Positions 8,455 to 17,876 of a DNA stretch of 64,000 nt are shown here, piece after piece. A model generated the notes under the pieces. That model was not told where the DNA came from. It was given only the letters and a program-made list of their open reading frames with translations, and did not search any database. Each line of letters opens with the position of its first letter. Within the stretch, counting starts at the first letter, position 1. Location of the stretch: assembly GCF_016862635.1 (NCBI RefSeq), contig NZ_BONI01000023.1, positions 44,644 through 108,643 of the forward strand, in the 5' to 3' direction. This stretch comes from Catellatospora coxensis. GTDB taxonomy: Bacteria > Actinomycetota > Actinomycetes > Mycobacteriales > Micromonosporaceae. A program made the translations under genes and the position numbers.

Positions 8455-9168
8455 CTAATCAGGCATATGCCCGTAAACCTCGATCCAGGCAGCCGACGCG
8501 ATCTTGCCGGAGTCGCCGTCCATCAAGTCCGGGGCGCCGTAGGCCATGGCCGCCTCGCGCAGCGCGCCGTAGGCCGACGCCCACGGCTCGGCGGCTTCCT
8601 CCTCGCCGTCGCCGTCGACGACCCAGGCCGCCGGCCCGCCCCGGGCGCGGGCACTGTCGCTCACCAGCCGGTGCAGCAGCCCGAACCCGGACCCGATCGG
8701 CGACCCGAGACCCCAGGGTCGGGGTTGGTCCCGCCAGCGCTGCCAGGCCGCCCGGCAGGCGTCTCCCGCTCCGGAGTTCCTGGCCCGGGCCAGCCGGTGC
8801 GCCGTCGGCTCGTCCAGGGCCCGCGCGGCATCGAGGACCCGCACCACCGCGTCGCCGCCCGCGCCGAACATCAGCGCCAGGCTCAGCTCCTCGACGACAT
8901 CGACGACCATGGCGTTGGTGTAGCCCGCGCCGGGCAGGATCCGGGCGGTGACCTCGGCCAGGGCCACCCGCTCCCCCGCCGTCGACGCGGGCTGCGTCCG
9001 CACCGCGAACAGCCGTCCCGGCCAGCGGTTGACCAGGACCCGGCCCGGCGACTCGTACACCACCAGCCACGGCGGCCGCGCCTCGGGCAGCCGCACCCGC
9101 CCGCCGACCCGAACCGCGCGCTCGTGCTCGGGAGCGGCGTGGTCGACCCACAGGTATCCCGATTCCAT
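8455..9168 (-). CDS. Hypothetical protein
   Basis: Function not recognised. From ATG 9168 (MESGYLWVDH), preceded by GGAGGA, the protein is 237 aa. The N-terminal half is beta-rich (VRLPEARPPWLVVYESPGRV, then VNRWPGRLFAV), the C-terminal half helical with an acidic DGDGEEEAAEPWASAYG stretch. No signal peptide, membrane helix or catalytic motif was recognised. A frame upstream to 9309 is open but runs into the divergent secA2 start and is not used. Divergent from secA2 with 97 nt between start codons. Confidence 0.6.
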   Translation of the reverse strand: MESGYLWVDHAAPEHERAVRVGGRVRLPEARPPWLVVYESPGRVLVNRWPGRLFAVRTQPASTAGERVALAEVTARILPGAGYTNAMVVDVVEELSLALMFGAGGDAVVRVLDAARALDEPTAHRLARARNSGAGDACRAAWQRWRDQPRPWGLGSPIGSGFGLLHRLVSDSARARGGPAAWVVDGDGEEEAAEPWASAYGALREAAMAYGAPDLMDGDSGKIASAAWIEVYGHMPD

Positions 9169-9265
9169 CGATTCCTCCGGCCGCTCGGCTGCCCGTCGGA
9201 TCTTAGGCGCGACGAATGACACGTCCGGGGCGGGCGTATCGCGGCGGAGGACGTACCTTTGCGGC

Positions 9266-11734
9266 ATGGGTTTGGGTGATCGGTTGAAGCAGAAGCTGCG
9301 CGCGTTCATGGAGCGCCCCGGAACGACGGTCAGTCTGGACCGTTATGAGGCGATCCTGCCGCGGATCCTGGACCTGGAGGACGAGCTCACCGCGTTGACC
9401 GACGCGGAACTCACCGAGCGTGCGCTCGCGCTGCGCGACCTCGTCAGCGAGGCCGAGGACGGGCAGCCCTTCGTCACGCTGGCCGAGCCGCTGCCGATCG
9501 ACGAGCAGGACCTGGCCGAGATCTGCGCGCTGGGCCGCGAGGCGGGCCGCCGCGCCCTCGGCGAGCGCGCGTTCGACGTGCAGCTGCTCGGGGCGATGGC
9601 GATGCTGCAGGGCAACGTCGTGGAGATGGCCACCGGTGAGGGCAAGACCCTGGCCGCGTTCATCGCCGCGTTCGGGTACGTCGTGCGCGGCTCGCGGGTG
9701 CAGGTGCTGACCGTCAACGACTACCTCGCCGACCGCGACGCGCGCTGGATGGGCCCGGCATACCGGATGCTCGGCCTGACCGTCGACGCCGTCGGGGAGG
9801 CGTCGGGCCACGACGAGCGCGCGGCGGCGTACCGCTGCGACGTCACGTACGTGTCGGTGAGCGAGGCGGGCTTCGACTTCCTGCGCGACCAGCTGGTGCT
9901 GCGCGCCGAGGACGCGGTGATGCCCGGCCTGTACACCGTGATCATCGACGAGGCGGACTCGATCCTCATCGACGAGGCGCGGGTGCCGCTGGTCGTGGCC
10001 GGCAGCCTCGCCGACGTGACCTCCGACGCGAGCGCGGCGGCGACGCTGGTGGCGACGATGCGGCCGGGCCGCGACTACGAGGTCGTCGACGACGGCCGCA
10101 ACGTGCAGCTCACCGACGCCGGCGCGGCGCTGGTCGAACGCGCCTGGGGCGGCATCCACCTCTACGCGCCGGACAACCTGCCCAAGCTCACCGCGGTGAA
10201 CCTGGCCCTGCACGCGCGGGCGCTGCTGGCCGTGGACGTGGACTACATCGTCAAGGACGGCCGGATCGCGCTGGTCGACGAGTTCCGGGGCCGGGTCGCC
10301 CGCCGCCGCCGCTGGCCCGACGGGCTGCAGGCCGCGGTCGAGGCCAAGGAGGGCCTGACCGCGACGGACGAGGGTGAGATCCTGGCCTCGATCACCGTGC
10401 AGGCGTTCATCGCGCTGTACCCGACGGTCGCGGGCATGACCGGCACCGCGTCCACGATCGGCGACGAGCTGCGCGAGTTCTACCGCCTGGAGGTCGCGGT
10501 CATCCCGCCGAACACGCCCAACGTGCGGGTCGACGAGCCCGACCGGGTGTACGCGACGATCGAGGAGAAGGAAGAGGCGCTGATGGCCGAGGTGGCCGCG
10601 GCGCACGAGACCGGGCGGCCGGTGCTGGTCGGCACCCTCGACGTGGCCGAGTCGGAGCGGCTCGCCGCCGCCCTGCGCGAGCACGGCATCACGTGCACGG
10701 TGCTGAATGCCAAGAACGACGCGCACGAGGCCGTGGTCATCGCCGAGGCCGGCGGGCGGGGCACGGTCACCGTGTCCACCCAGATGGCGGGCCGCGGCAC
10801 CGACATCCGGCTCGGCGGCAGCGACGAGCAGGACCGGGCGGCGATCGCCGAGCTGGGCGGCCTGTACGTGATCGGCGCGGGCCGGCACGACAGCCGCCGG
10901 GTCGACGACCAGCTGCGCGGCCGGGCGGGCCGGCAGGGCGACCCGGGCGGCTCGGTGTTCTTCGTCAGCCGCGAGGACGAGCTGATCGTGCGGCACGGCG
11001 ACGGCATCGGCGGCACGACCGCGGGCGACGGGCGGGTCAGCGGCCCGCACGTGCACTGGGCGGTCGGGCACGCGCAGCGCGTCGCCGAGGGCGTCGACTT
11101 CGAGATCCACCGCAACACCTGGCGGTACGGCGTGCTCGTCGAGCGGCAGCGGCAGGTCCTCGCGCTGCGCCGCAAGGCGCTGCTGACCACCGACGCGGCC
11201 GCGGAGCTGCTGCGCGGCGACACGACCCGGTTCCCGGCCGACCTGGACGCGGTCGCCGAAGCCGACCTGCCCGCCGACCCCGACGCCGACGACCTGGCCC
11301 ACGCGGGGCTGGAGCTGGTCACCGTCGCGGACCGCTTCGCCGAGGTCGAGGAGGCGATCGGCGAGCAGGCGGCCGCGGAGATCGCGCGGCAGATCGCCCT
11401 GTACCACCTGGACCGGGGCTGGGCCGATCACCTGGGCATGCTGGCCGACGCCCGCGACGGCGTGCACCTGCGCGCGCTGGGCCGGCAGGACCCGCTGGAC
11501 GAGTTCCACCGGCTGGCGGTGCCCGCGTTCAACAAGCTGCTGACCGGCGTCGACACCGACACGGCGGACACGTTCATGGCGGCGCGGATCGACAGCGCGG
11601 ACTGGACCCCCGCGGACGCGGGGCTGGAGCGGCCGAGCGCCACGTGGACGTACATGGTGCACGACAACCCGTTCGGGTCGGAGATGGAGCGCATGTTCGC
11701 CAACCTGGCCAAGATGGTGCTGGGCCGCCGCTGA
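9266..11734 (+). CDS. secA2: Accessory preprotein translocase ATPase SecA2
   Basis: An 822-aa SecA motor. The Walker A motif ATGEGKT is at about 122-128, VIIDEADSIL is the DEAD-box motif, and MAGRGTDIRLGG plus QLRGRAGRQGD are motifs V and VI of the second helicase domain. Length is that of actinobacterial SecA2 (about 800) rather than SecA1 (about 950); the C-terminal zinc-binding tail of SecA1 is missing. SecA2 drives export of a subset of proteins, with or without signal peptides, at the SecYEG channel. Start ATG 9266 begins the conserved MGLGDRLKQKL. The neighbour on the far side of a shared hairpin is a secreted protease; a functional link is not shown. Confidence 0.93.
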   Translation: MGLGDRLKQKLRAFMERPGTTVSLDRYEAILPRILDLEDELTALTDAELTERALALRDLVSEAEDGQPFVTLAEPLPIDEQDLAEICALGREAGRRALGERAFDVQLLGAMAMLQGNVVEMATGEGKTLAAFIAAFGYVVRGSRVQVLTVNDYLADRDARWMGPAYRMLGLTVDAVGEASGHDERAAAYRCDVTYVSVSEAGFDFLRDQLVLRAEDAVMPGLYTVIIDEADSILIDEARVPLVVAGSLADVTSDASAAATLVATMRPGRDYEVVDDGRNVQLTDAGAALVERAWGGIHLYAPDNLPKLTAVNLALHARALLAVDVDYIVKDGRIALVDEFRGRVARRRRWPDGLQAAVEAKEGLTATDEGEILASITVQAFIALYPTVAGMTGTASTIGDELREFYRLEVAVIPPNTPNVRVDEPDRVYATIEEKEEALMAEVAAAHETGRPVLVGTLDVAESERLAAALREHGITCTVLNAKNDAHEAVVIAEAGGRGTVTVSTQMAGRGTDIRLGGSDEQDRAAIAELGGLYVIGAGRHDSRRVDDQLRGRAGRQGDPGGSVFFVSREDELIVRHGDGIGGTTAGDGRVSGPHVHWAVGHAQRVAEGVDFEIHRNTWRYGVLVERQRQVLALRRKALLTTDAAAELLRGDTTRFPADLDAVAEADLPADPDADDLAHAGLELVTVADRFAEVEEAIGEQAAAEIARQIALYHLDRGWADHLGMLADARDGVHLRALGRQDPLDEFHRLAVPAFNKLLTGVDTDTADTFMAARIDSADWTPADAGLERPSATWTYMVHDNPFGSEMERMFANLAKMVLGRR

Positions 11735-11744
11735 CGGACCGGCC

Positions 11745-11777
11745 GTGCTCCCGGTGCGGCGACCGCACCGGGAGCAC
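11745..11777. terminator. Bidirectional terminator between secA2 and the protease-lectin gene
   Basis: A perfect 15-bp stem (GTGCTCCCGGTGCGG and its complement) with a 3-nt loop fills most of the 48-nt gap between convergent stop codons. Confidence 0.8.
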
Positions 11778-11782
11778 GATCA

Positions 11783-13048
11783 TCAGTTCTGGAAGCGCCA
11801 GGTCTGGTTGGACTGGTTGCTGCCGCAGTGCCAGATGATCAGCTGGGTGCCGTTGGCGGTGCCCCACGCGTCGGCGTCGAGGCACTTGCCCGACTGCGGG
11901 TTGCGCAGGTTGCCGTCGACGAACTGCCACAGCTGACCGCCGGCGGTGTTGCAGGTCCACTGCTGCACCCGGGTGCCCTCGGCGGTGCCGTTGCCGGTGA
12001 TGTCCAGGCACTTGCCCGTGCGGGCGTTGACCAGCTGCTGCCCGCGCCACGTCCAGCGCACCTCGGGGCCGCCGTGGCAGTCCCACAGCTGGATCTTCAC
12101 GCCGTCCTCGGGCCGCCCGCCGGACACGTCGACGCAGCGGTTCGACCCGGTTCCGATGATCATCTGTCCGGTGCCCGGCGGCGGGTCGGCGGGCTCCAGC
12201 GCCGTGCCGCGGTACACCCGGTCGAGCAGGGCGAACAGCGCGGTGTCGTAGCGGGCCAGCTCGGCGCGGGTGTTGACGTCGTTGTGCACGCCGTCGCCGC
12301 CGGCCGGGCCCTGCCGGTTGAGGTCGAAGTAGGACTGGACGCCCTCGGCCCAGTACTCGCCCACGTTCGAGCCGGCGTAGGTGTTGTTCCACAGGCCCAT
12401 GGACCGGGCACGGCTGTACGCGCCGTCGAGCTCGGGCCCGAACCGCGGGTCGGTGTACCGCAGCGACCAGCCGTCCACGGTGTGCCCGAACTCGTGGATG
12501 TAGACGTTCTCGCCGCCCTGGTTGTCGATGAGGTTCGCCTCGGTGCCCACGGTCAGCGGCCCGCCCATGCCGGCCCAGTAACGCTCGTCCCACGACGTCC
12601 CGTGGTCGCGGAAGATCTCGGGGATGGAGCTGATCCGCTCGCTGCGCGCGATCATCACGATGCGCACGTTGCGCCGGTTCAGCTCGGGCACGGCGTACCC
12701 GGGGTAGGTGGTCACCAGGGTGGTGGCCTGGCGGGCGGCTTTGATCAGGGTGGAGTCCGCGATCGCGGCCGAGCCGAGGATGGGCACGGCGATGCCGGTC
12801 GCGGGGTCGACCGGGCCGGCGACGTACTTGGCGTACCAGCGGGTGTCAAGCTGGAACCGGGCGACGACGGCCTGCGGCACCGGCCGCTGGACGACCGGCG
12901 CGGCCGCGGCGGCCGCCTGGGTGATCGGGGCCGCGGCGCTTGATCCGCCGACGGCCACGGCGGCGCCGCTGCACAGCAGGAGCGCGCCGAGCAGGCGCAG
13001 CGACCGCGCCGATCTCCACCGCGCCGGTCCCTTGGTGAGTGCCTTCAT
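11783..13048 (-). CDS. Secreted zinc metalloprotease with C-terminal ricin B lectin domain
   Basis: A 421-aa exported protein. The signal peptide covers about residues 1-40 (Arg-rich, then RLLGALLLCSGAAVAVGG). The middle domain carries HEFGH (HExxH, zinc ligands and catalytic Glu), followed about 50 residues later by GEYWAEGVQSYF, whose Glu is a likely third ligand, a gluzincin layout. The surrounding sequence resembles the lethal-factor-like (ATLF) fold, which is inference. The last 130 residues are one ricin-type trefoil (CVDVSGG, CLDITGNG, CLDADAWG; QLWQF, NQTW). The lectin probably targets the protease to polysaccharide or glycoprotein. Start ATG 13048 follows GGAAGGA. Confidence 0.85.
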   Translation of the reverse strand: MKALTKGPARWRSARSLRLLGALLLCSGAAVAVGGSSAAAPITQAAAAAAPVVQRPVPQAVVARFQLDTRWYAKYVAGPVDPATGIAVPILGSAAIADSTLIKAARQATTLVTTYPGYAVPELNRRNVRIVMIARSERISSIPEIFRDHGTSWDERYWAGMGGPLTVGTEANLIDNQGGENVYIHEFGHTVDGWSLRYTDPRFGPELDGAYSRARSMGLWNNTYAGSNVGEYWAEGVQSYFDLNRQGPAGGDGVHNDVNTRAELARYDTALFALLDRVYRGTALEPADPPPGTGQMIIGTGSNRCVDVSGGRPEDGVKIQLWDCHGGPEVRWTWRGQQLVNARTGKCLDITGNGTAEGTRVQQWTCNTAGGQLWQFVDGNLRNPQSGKCLDADAWGTANGTQLIIWHCGSNQSNQTWRFQN

Positions 13049-13335
13049 CGTGACGATGTCCTTCCAGGTCGGAGCCCGGACCTTCGCGAGCGACGGCGGC
13101 GCGGGCTGGACGCGTGCGGTGACCGCGGTGATGCCGGATCACATGTGCGCCCACGCTAAGCCGCGCTGATCGACCTTCGTTAATGCTTTCGAAACCTCCG
13201 AGCCGCCTCGTTTCCCAAGGTCGACTTGTTCGTTCCTCCTGGCAGACGCCGTCCGCGGGGGTGGCGGGCGGTGGAGCGGGAGGCTGCTCCACCACAGTCT
13301 CGGGAGCGCCGCGGCCGCGGCGGAAGGTGTGCGAC
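13049..13335. other. Divergent intergenic region
   Basis: This 287-nt gap separates the divergent protease-lectin and multicopper oxidase genes. It is AT-richer near 13170-13200 and includes an 8-bp palindrome TTTCGAAA at 13187-13194, a sequence also found within sugar-responsive operators of actinomycetes. Promoters for both genes must lie here, but I cannot fix -10 or -35 elements. No small gene with a convincing ribosome binding site was seen. Confidence 0.4.
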
Positions 13336-15240
13336 ATGGTCGAGCGCAGGCGGATTCTTCAGGCGACGGCTGCCATCGGCGCCGCCGCGGTGCTGTCCCA
13401 GCAGGGCGGCTGGGCCTGGGCGGCGAAGCAGGGCCGGGCGGGCACGCTGAATCCGAAACGGATCCGCAAGTACGCCACACCGCTCACCGTGCCGCAGGTC
13501 CTGTCGCCCGCGCGCGACGAGGCGCGCGGCCCGGCCCACTACCGGATCGGCGTACGCCAGTTCCGCCAGCAGATCCTGCCCAAGGGGATGCCCCGCACGA
13601 CCGTATGGGGCTACGGCGACGTGTCGAAGGCGGGCGCCTTCCGCAGCCCGTCGGGCACCATCGAGGCGACCGTGGACCGACCGGTGCGCGTCACCTGGGT
13701 CAACGAACTCGTCGACGCCGCCGGCGACTTCCGCCCGCACCTGCTGGCGGTGGACCCCACGCTGCACTGGGCCAACCCGCCGGGCGGCACCGCGGGCCGC
13801 GACACCCGGCCGGCCTTCACCGCGACCCCGGGTTCCTACCGGGGGCCGGTGCCGATCGTCACGCACCTGCACGGCGGGCGCTCACTGGAGGACAGCTGCG
13901 GCTACCCGGAGGCCTGGTACCTGCCGAAGGCCCGGAACATCCCGGGCGGCCACGCCACCGTCGGCACCTTCTACGACGAGTTCGGCGCGGAGTTCGCCCG
14001 GCGCCACGGCGTCGCCTGGCAGCCGGGCTCGGCGACCTTCCACTACGGCAACGACCAGCGCGCGGCGACGCTCTGGTATCACGACCACGCCCTCGGCATG
14101 ACCCGCGTCAACGTGTACGCCGGCCTGTCCGGCTTCTACCTGCTGCGCGGCGGCGACGCCGACCTGCCGCCGGGCGTGCTCCCGGGGCCCGCGCCCAGAC
14201 CCGGCGACCGGCCCGGCACCCGTTACTACGAGATCCCGCTCATGGTGCAGGACCGCTCCTTCAACAAGGACGGCTCGCTGTTCTACCCGGACAGCCGCGC
14301 CTTCACCGACAGCGCGGGACCGTACATTCCGGACGGACCGTTCCCGCCGATCTGGAACCCGGCGTTCCTCGCCGACACGATGACGGTCAACGGCAGCACC
14401 TGGCCGGTACTGGAGGTCGAACCGCGCCGCTACCGGCTGCGCCTGCTCAACGGCTGCAACAGCCGGGTACTGATCATGAAGATCGTGACCGATCCGCTGG
14501 CGCACCGGCCCGCGCCGCCGGCACTGCCCCTCTGGCAGATCGGCAACGACGGCGGCTTCCTGCCCGAGCCGGTGTCGCAGCGGCAGCTGCTGCTGGGCCC
14601 CGCGGAGCGCGCCGACGTCATCGTCGACTTCACCGGGCTGCGCGAGGGCACCGAGCTGTATCTGATCAACGAGGGGCCGGACAAGCTCTGCGGCGACGAC
14701 TTCGACCCGTCGCACCCGGCCACCACCGGCCAGATCATGAAGTTCACCGTCGGGCGGCTGACCGGCAAGGACCGCAGCGTGCCGCCCGAGGAGCTGGACC
14801 TGCCCCGGACCCGGCCGCTGGGCCGGGCGGACAAGACCCGGCGGCTGGCCCTGGACGAGCAGCTCGGGAACGACCACTCGGTCAAGATGATGCTCTGCAC
14901 CATCGACGAGCACGGGCAGGCCGTGCCGAAGCACTGGCACGACCCGATCACCGAGCAGCCGGCGCTGCACGCCACGGAGGTCTGGGAGCTGCACAACTGG
15001 AGCGCGCACGTGCACCCGGTACACCTGCACGTGGTGCAGTTCGAGGTCCTCGGCCGGGGCAAGGACGGCCACCAGCCGCCCCGGGCCGGCGACCGCGGGC
15101 TGAAGGACACCGTGCTCACCTTCCCGGGCGAGATCACCCGGGTGAAGGCGGTCTTCGACCTGGCCGGCCGCTACGTGTGGCACTGCCACCTGCTCGAACA
15201 CGAGGACAACGACATGATGCGGCCGTTCCGGGTGGGCTGA
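13336..15240 (+). CDS. Multicopper oxidase (CotA/bilirubin oxidase-like), Tat-exported
   Basis: A 634-aa three-cupredoxin laccase-like enzyme. The N-terminus VERRRILQATAAIGAAAVLS is a twin-arginine signal. All copper motifs are present: HLHGG (His177, His179), WYHDH (249-251), HPVHLH (560-565) and HCHLLEHEDNDMM (616-628), with Cys617 as type 1 ligand and Met627 as axial ligand. The enzyme oxidises phenols, bilirubin-type pigments or metal ions with reduction of O2 to water, outside the membrane. Start ATG 13336 is chosen because the Tat signal begins there; the frame upstream is open but unlike coding sequence. A tiny secreted protein follows 57 nt downstream, and a second oxidase lies convergent. 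Confidence 0.93.
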   Translation: MVERRRILQATAAIGAAAVLSQQGGWAWAAKQGRAGTLNPKRIRKYATPLTVPQVLSPARDEARGPAHYRIGVRQFRQQILPKGMPRTTVWGYGDVSKAGAFRSPSGTIEATVDRPVRVTWVNELVDAAGDFRPHLLAVDPTLHWANPPGGTAGRDTRPAFTATPGSYRGPVPIVTHLHGGRSLEDSCGYPEAWYLPKARNIPGGHATVGTFYDEFGAEFARRHGVAWQPGSATFHYGNDQRAATLWYHDHALGMTRVNVYAGLSGFYLLRGGDADLPPGVLPGPAPRPGDRPGTRYYEIPLMVQDRSFNKDGSLFYPDSRAFTDSAGPYIPDGPFPPIWNPAFLADTMTVNGSTWPVLEVEPRRYRLRLLNGCNSRVLIMKIVTDPLAHRPAPPALPLWQIGNDGGFLPEPVSQRQLLLGPAERADVIVDFTGLREGTELYLINEGPDKLCGDDFDPSHPATTGQIMKFTVGRLTGKDRSVPPEELDLPRTRPLGRADKTRRLALDEQLGNDHSVKMMLCTIDEHGQAVPKHWHDPITEQPALHATEVWELHNWSAHVHPVHLHVVQFEVLGRGKDGHQPPRAGDRGLKDTVLTFPGEITRVKAVFDLAGRYVWHCHLLEHEDNDMMRPFRVG

Positions 15241-15297
15241 GCGCGGGCTGACCATATGGACGATGGTGACTGCCTGAAGAATAGTTACGATCTCGCC

Positions 15298-15594
15298 ATG
15301 AACATTCGTAGGTATCTTGCAGCTTCGGCAGTGGCGCTCTTGGTCCCGCTGGTCACGGCCGTGACCGCGAGCCCGGCCCAGGCGGTCTCCCTCGTCGAGT
15401 GCGAATCGCACGCGAGCTGGTACGACTGCGACATCCAGCCCGGCTACTACGTCTCGGCGTGGTACGTCGACGGTGTGCAGGTCGGCTGGCCCAGCGGCCC
15501 GTGCGTGCCCGGGACCCGCCACACGGTGCGCGCGGACTGGGACACCGGCTCCAACAGCGGCACCGCCCGGGCCACCTTCACCTGCCGGGCCTGA
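15298..15594 (+). CDS. Small secreted cysteine-containing protein
   Basis: Function not recognised. A 98-aa protein from ATG 15298. Residues 1-29 are a Sec signal peptide (MNIRRYLAASAVALLVPLV, ending SPAQA). The mature part of about 70 residues is beta-rich (WYDCDIQPGYYVSAWYVDG) with four Cys, likely two disulfides, and looks like a small immunoglobulin-like or lectin-like domain. It lies 57 nt after the multicopper oxidase stop and could be co-transcribed. A run of AT-rich bases at 15280-15300 may instead be its own promoter. Confidence 0.75.
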   Translation: MNIRRYLAASAVALLVPLVTAVTASPAQAVSLVECESHASWYDCDIQPGYYVSAWYVDGVQVGWPSGPCVPGTRHTVRADWDTGSNSGTARATFTCRA

Positions 15595-15612
15595 TCCCCG
15601 TCGGAGACAGCA

Positions 15613-15644
15613 GGCGGCACCCGCACCTGGACGCGGGTGCCGCC
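15613..15644. terminator. Terminator between convergent genes
   Basis: A perfect 12-bp stem GGCGGCACCCGC / GCGGGTGCCGCC with an 8-nt loop lies between the small secreted protein and the second multicopper oxidase, which converge here. Confidence 0.75.
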
Positions 15645-15654
15645 GGACCGCCGG

Positions 15655-17544
15655 TCAGCCGTGGTGGCCGCCCTTGACGATCGTCCATGGGCGCATCAGG
15701 TCGTCGTCCTCGTGCTCGAAGATGTGGCAGTGGTGGATGTACGTCGCCGGGAGTTGCGCGCCGCTGTCCGGGATCGACGCGATGTCCCGCGTCGGCGGGT
15801 GGATGTCCGGGATGATGATCCGGGTGACCATCTCCGAATAGGCCTTGACGACGTCCTTGTTGGACCCCGCCTCGTCCGGTTCCGGCGGGATGGGCGGGCC
15901 GGTGAAGTAGTCCGCCACGTCCGGGAAGTCCTCCTTCTTGCGCCCGCCGAAGACCCACTTGTCGTACTGGGCCTGGTAGCCGGCCGCGTCGATCGGCTGC
16001 CGGTTGAGCACCTGGAAGTTGACGAGGTGGACGTGCATCGGGTGGGCGTCGTGGTTCGGGTTGATGTACTCCCAGATCTCGGTCGAGCCCGCCTTGACGA
16101 AGTCCTCGGACGGCTCCATGAACGGGATCGCGTTGAGCGTCATGGTCCGGAACAGCACGTGCTGGTAGATGACCCACTGCCGCCGGCGGGTGTGCCGGGT
16201 CGGCTCCACCGGCGGGTTCACCTTGAGCCCGAGCCGGTCCGGCGGCGCGGTCCCGTCCCGGCCCGACAGCTGTTTCGTGACCTTGAACTGCATGACCTCG
16301 GTGATCTCCGGTCCTTCGCCCGGCACGCCGGGGAAGTGCACCGGCGCGTTGAAGTTGCGCATGGTGACCGTCGTGTTCACGGGCAGCCCGGTGAAGTCGA
16401 TGATCAGGTCGTACCGCTCGGCCGGTCCGATCAGGAAGCTCAGCATCCGCAGCGGGGCGCGCTGGCCGCTGTCGGTGCCGATCAGCCAGAACGGCAGCTC
16501 GGGCTGGGGCATCACGTCGGTGGGGTAGACGTCGAACCGCAGCCGCCAGAAGCGCTCGTTCGAGGCGTTGAGCACCCGCAACCGGTAACGCCGCTGCTCG
16601 ACGGCCAGGAAGGGGAACGCCTTGCCGTTGACGACCGGGGTGTCCTCGCCCTCCTGCTGCATCATGGTGTACGCGAGCGAGCCGTCGGCGAGGAAGGTCC
16701 GGTCCTGCAGGATGAGCGGGATCTCGTACTCGCCCCGGGGCAGGTCGAGCTTCGCCTCCTCGCGGTCGCGGATGATGTAGAGCCCGGCCAGGCCCGCATA
16801 GCAGTTGACGCTGGTCATGCCCATGCCGTGGTCGTGATACCAGAGCAGGGCCGCGCGTTCGTGGTTGGTGTAGCCGTAGATCGCCTCGTTGCGCTTGACC
16901 CGGTGCGGTTCCAGGGTGGTGTAGCCGTCCGCGTGGATGCCGTCCGGGCTGAACGACTGGTGCGGCATGCCGTCGGACTGCGGTGCGGTGAACCCGCCGT
17001 GGTGGTGCACGACGTTCCACACGTTGACGTCGTCGGGGAAGGGCTTGTGGGCGTGGTAGGGCGGCGGAGGCATCGGCGCCACCACGGGCTTTCCGTCGCG
17101 GATGGCGTCGATCACCTCCTGGAACAGGTGGGTGGTCGGCAGCTTGTTGCGGTACTTGACGACCGTCGGGTGGTCCTTCTGCACGGTGATGGTCGGTCCG
17201 AGGTAGCCCATGCCGATCGGCTTTCCGGGATGGCGCGGGTCCTTCGCCCAGTAGCCCCACACGGTCGCCGGCCCGAGATCCCGGTGGAAGCTCCACCTGC
17301 CCTGCCGCATCGTGTACTCGTAGTAGTCGGCCCCCGGATAAGCCTCGTGATCGGGGACGGCTGCCAGCGGAATGGGCAGCGGGTCGACGAACTTCGCCAG
17401 CGGCGGGGTGTGTGGGATCGGGGTGTCCGTGGTGGACCCTGTCCCGTGCCCCCCGTGGCCGGGCGACGCATACGCCCGAGCCCCTGGCAGCAACGCCACG
17501 CCTCCGGCCGCACCGGCCATGAGCAACTGTCTACGCCCGACCAT
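15655..17544 (-). CDS. Second multicopper oxidase, Tat-exported
   Basis: A 629-aa multicopper oxidase related to the one at 13336 but of a longer-linker type. It begins MVGRRQLLMAGAAGGVALL, a twin-arginine signal, followed by a His/Gly-rich SPGHGGHGTGS stretch. Copper motifs are VVHHHGG, LLWYHDHGMGM, HPMHVHLVNF and HHCHIFEHEDDDLM. A PPPPYHAHKPFP segment lies between cupredoxin domains. Start is set at 17544 so the Tat signal is N-terminal; an ATG 30 nt upstream is possible, and neither has a strong ribosome binding site. It is divergent from a small membrane protein gene, and no copper chaperone or CsoR-like regulator is nearby. Confidence 0.92.
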   Translation of the reverse strand: MVGRRQLLMAGAAGGVALLPGARAYASPGHGGHGTGSTTDTPIPHTPPLAKFVDPLPIPLAAVPDHEAYPGADYYEYTMRQGRWSFHRDLGPATVWGYWAKDPRHPGKPIGMGYLGPTITVQKDHPTVVKYRNKLPTTHLFQEVIDAIRDGKPVVAPMPPPPYHAHKPFPDDVNVWNVVHHHGGFTAPQSDGMPHQSFSPDGIHADGYTTLEPHRVKRNEAIYGYTNHERAALLWYHDHGMGMTSVNCYAGLAGLYIIRDREEAKLDLPRGEYEIPLILQDRTFLADGSLAYTMMQQEGEDTPVVNGKAFPFLAVEQRRYRLRVLNASNERFWRLRFDVYPTDVMPQPELPFWLIGTDSGQRAPLRMLSFLIGPAERYDLIIDFTGLPVNTTVTMRNFNAPVHFPGVPGEGPEITEVMQFKVTKQLSGRDGTAPPDRLGLKVNPPVEPTRHTRRRQWVIYQHVLFRTMTLNAIPFMEPSEDFVKAGSTEIWEYINPNHDAHPMHVHLVNFQVLNRQPIDAAGYQAQYDKWVFGGRKKEDFPDVADYFTGPPIPPEPDEAGSNKDVVKAYSEMVTRIIIPDIHPPTRDIASIPDSGAQLPATYIHHCHIFEHEDDDLMRPWTIVKGGHHG

Positions 17545-17876
17545 CTGATCCAACTTTCGCTCGCATCGGCACATCCAGCGGCGTGGCAGTTCGCCCCACG
17601 AGCCACGGCTGGCGCTCCTGCGACCCTACGAGCCGCTGACCTGCAGTTTTGGCCGCGCCACGCGGCATTTGCCCGGAAAACGCATTCACCTGCGCGTCCC
17701 GCGCCGAGGCCCGGCGTGCCACCTGACCACCGCACACACGGCTGTCCGCCACATAGCAGATAACCACCTACCAGGCATTATTCACTCATGTGACTGCTCT
17801 ACCGATGGCGGACACATCGGGCCTACCGTGGAGTGACGGAAGGTAATCAGACCTGCCCGTAGCGCTGGAGGTCACC
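17545..17876. other. Long divergent promoter region
   Basis: A 332-nt gap between the second multicopper oxidase and the small membrane protein gene. It becomes AT-richer around 17755-17800 (for example ATAACCACCTACC and CATTATTCACTC), where promoters probably lie. I found no long dyad, no recognisable copper-regulator box and no convincing small gene. Confidence 0.4.

Noticed and set aside
13882..15522. Long minus-strand frame opposite the first multicopper oxidase
   Set aside because: Same mirror effect; the opposite strand has all four copper motifs and a Tat signal.
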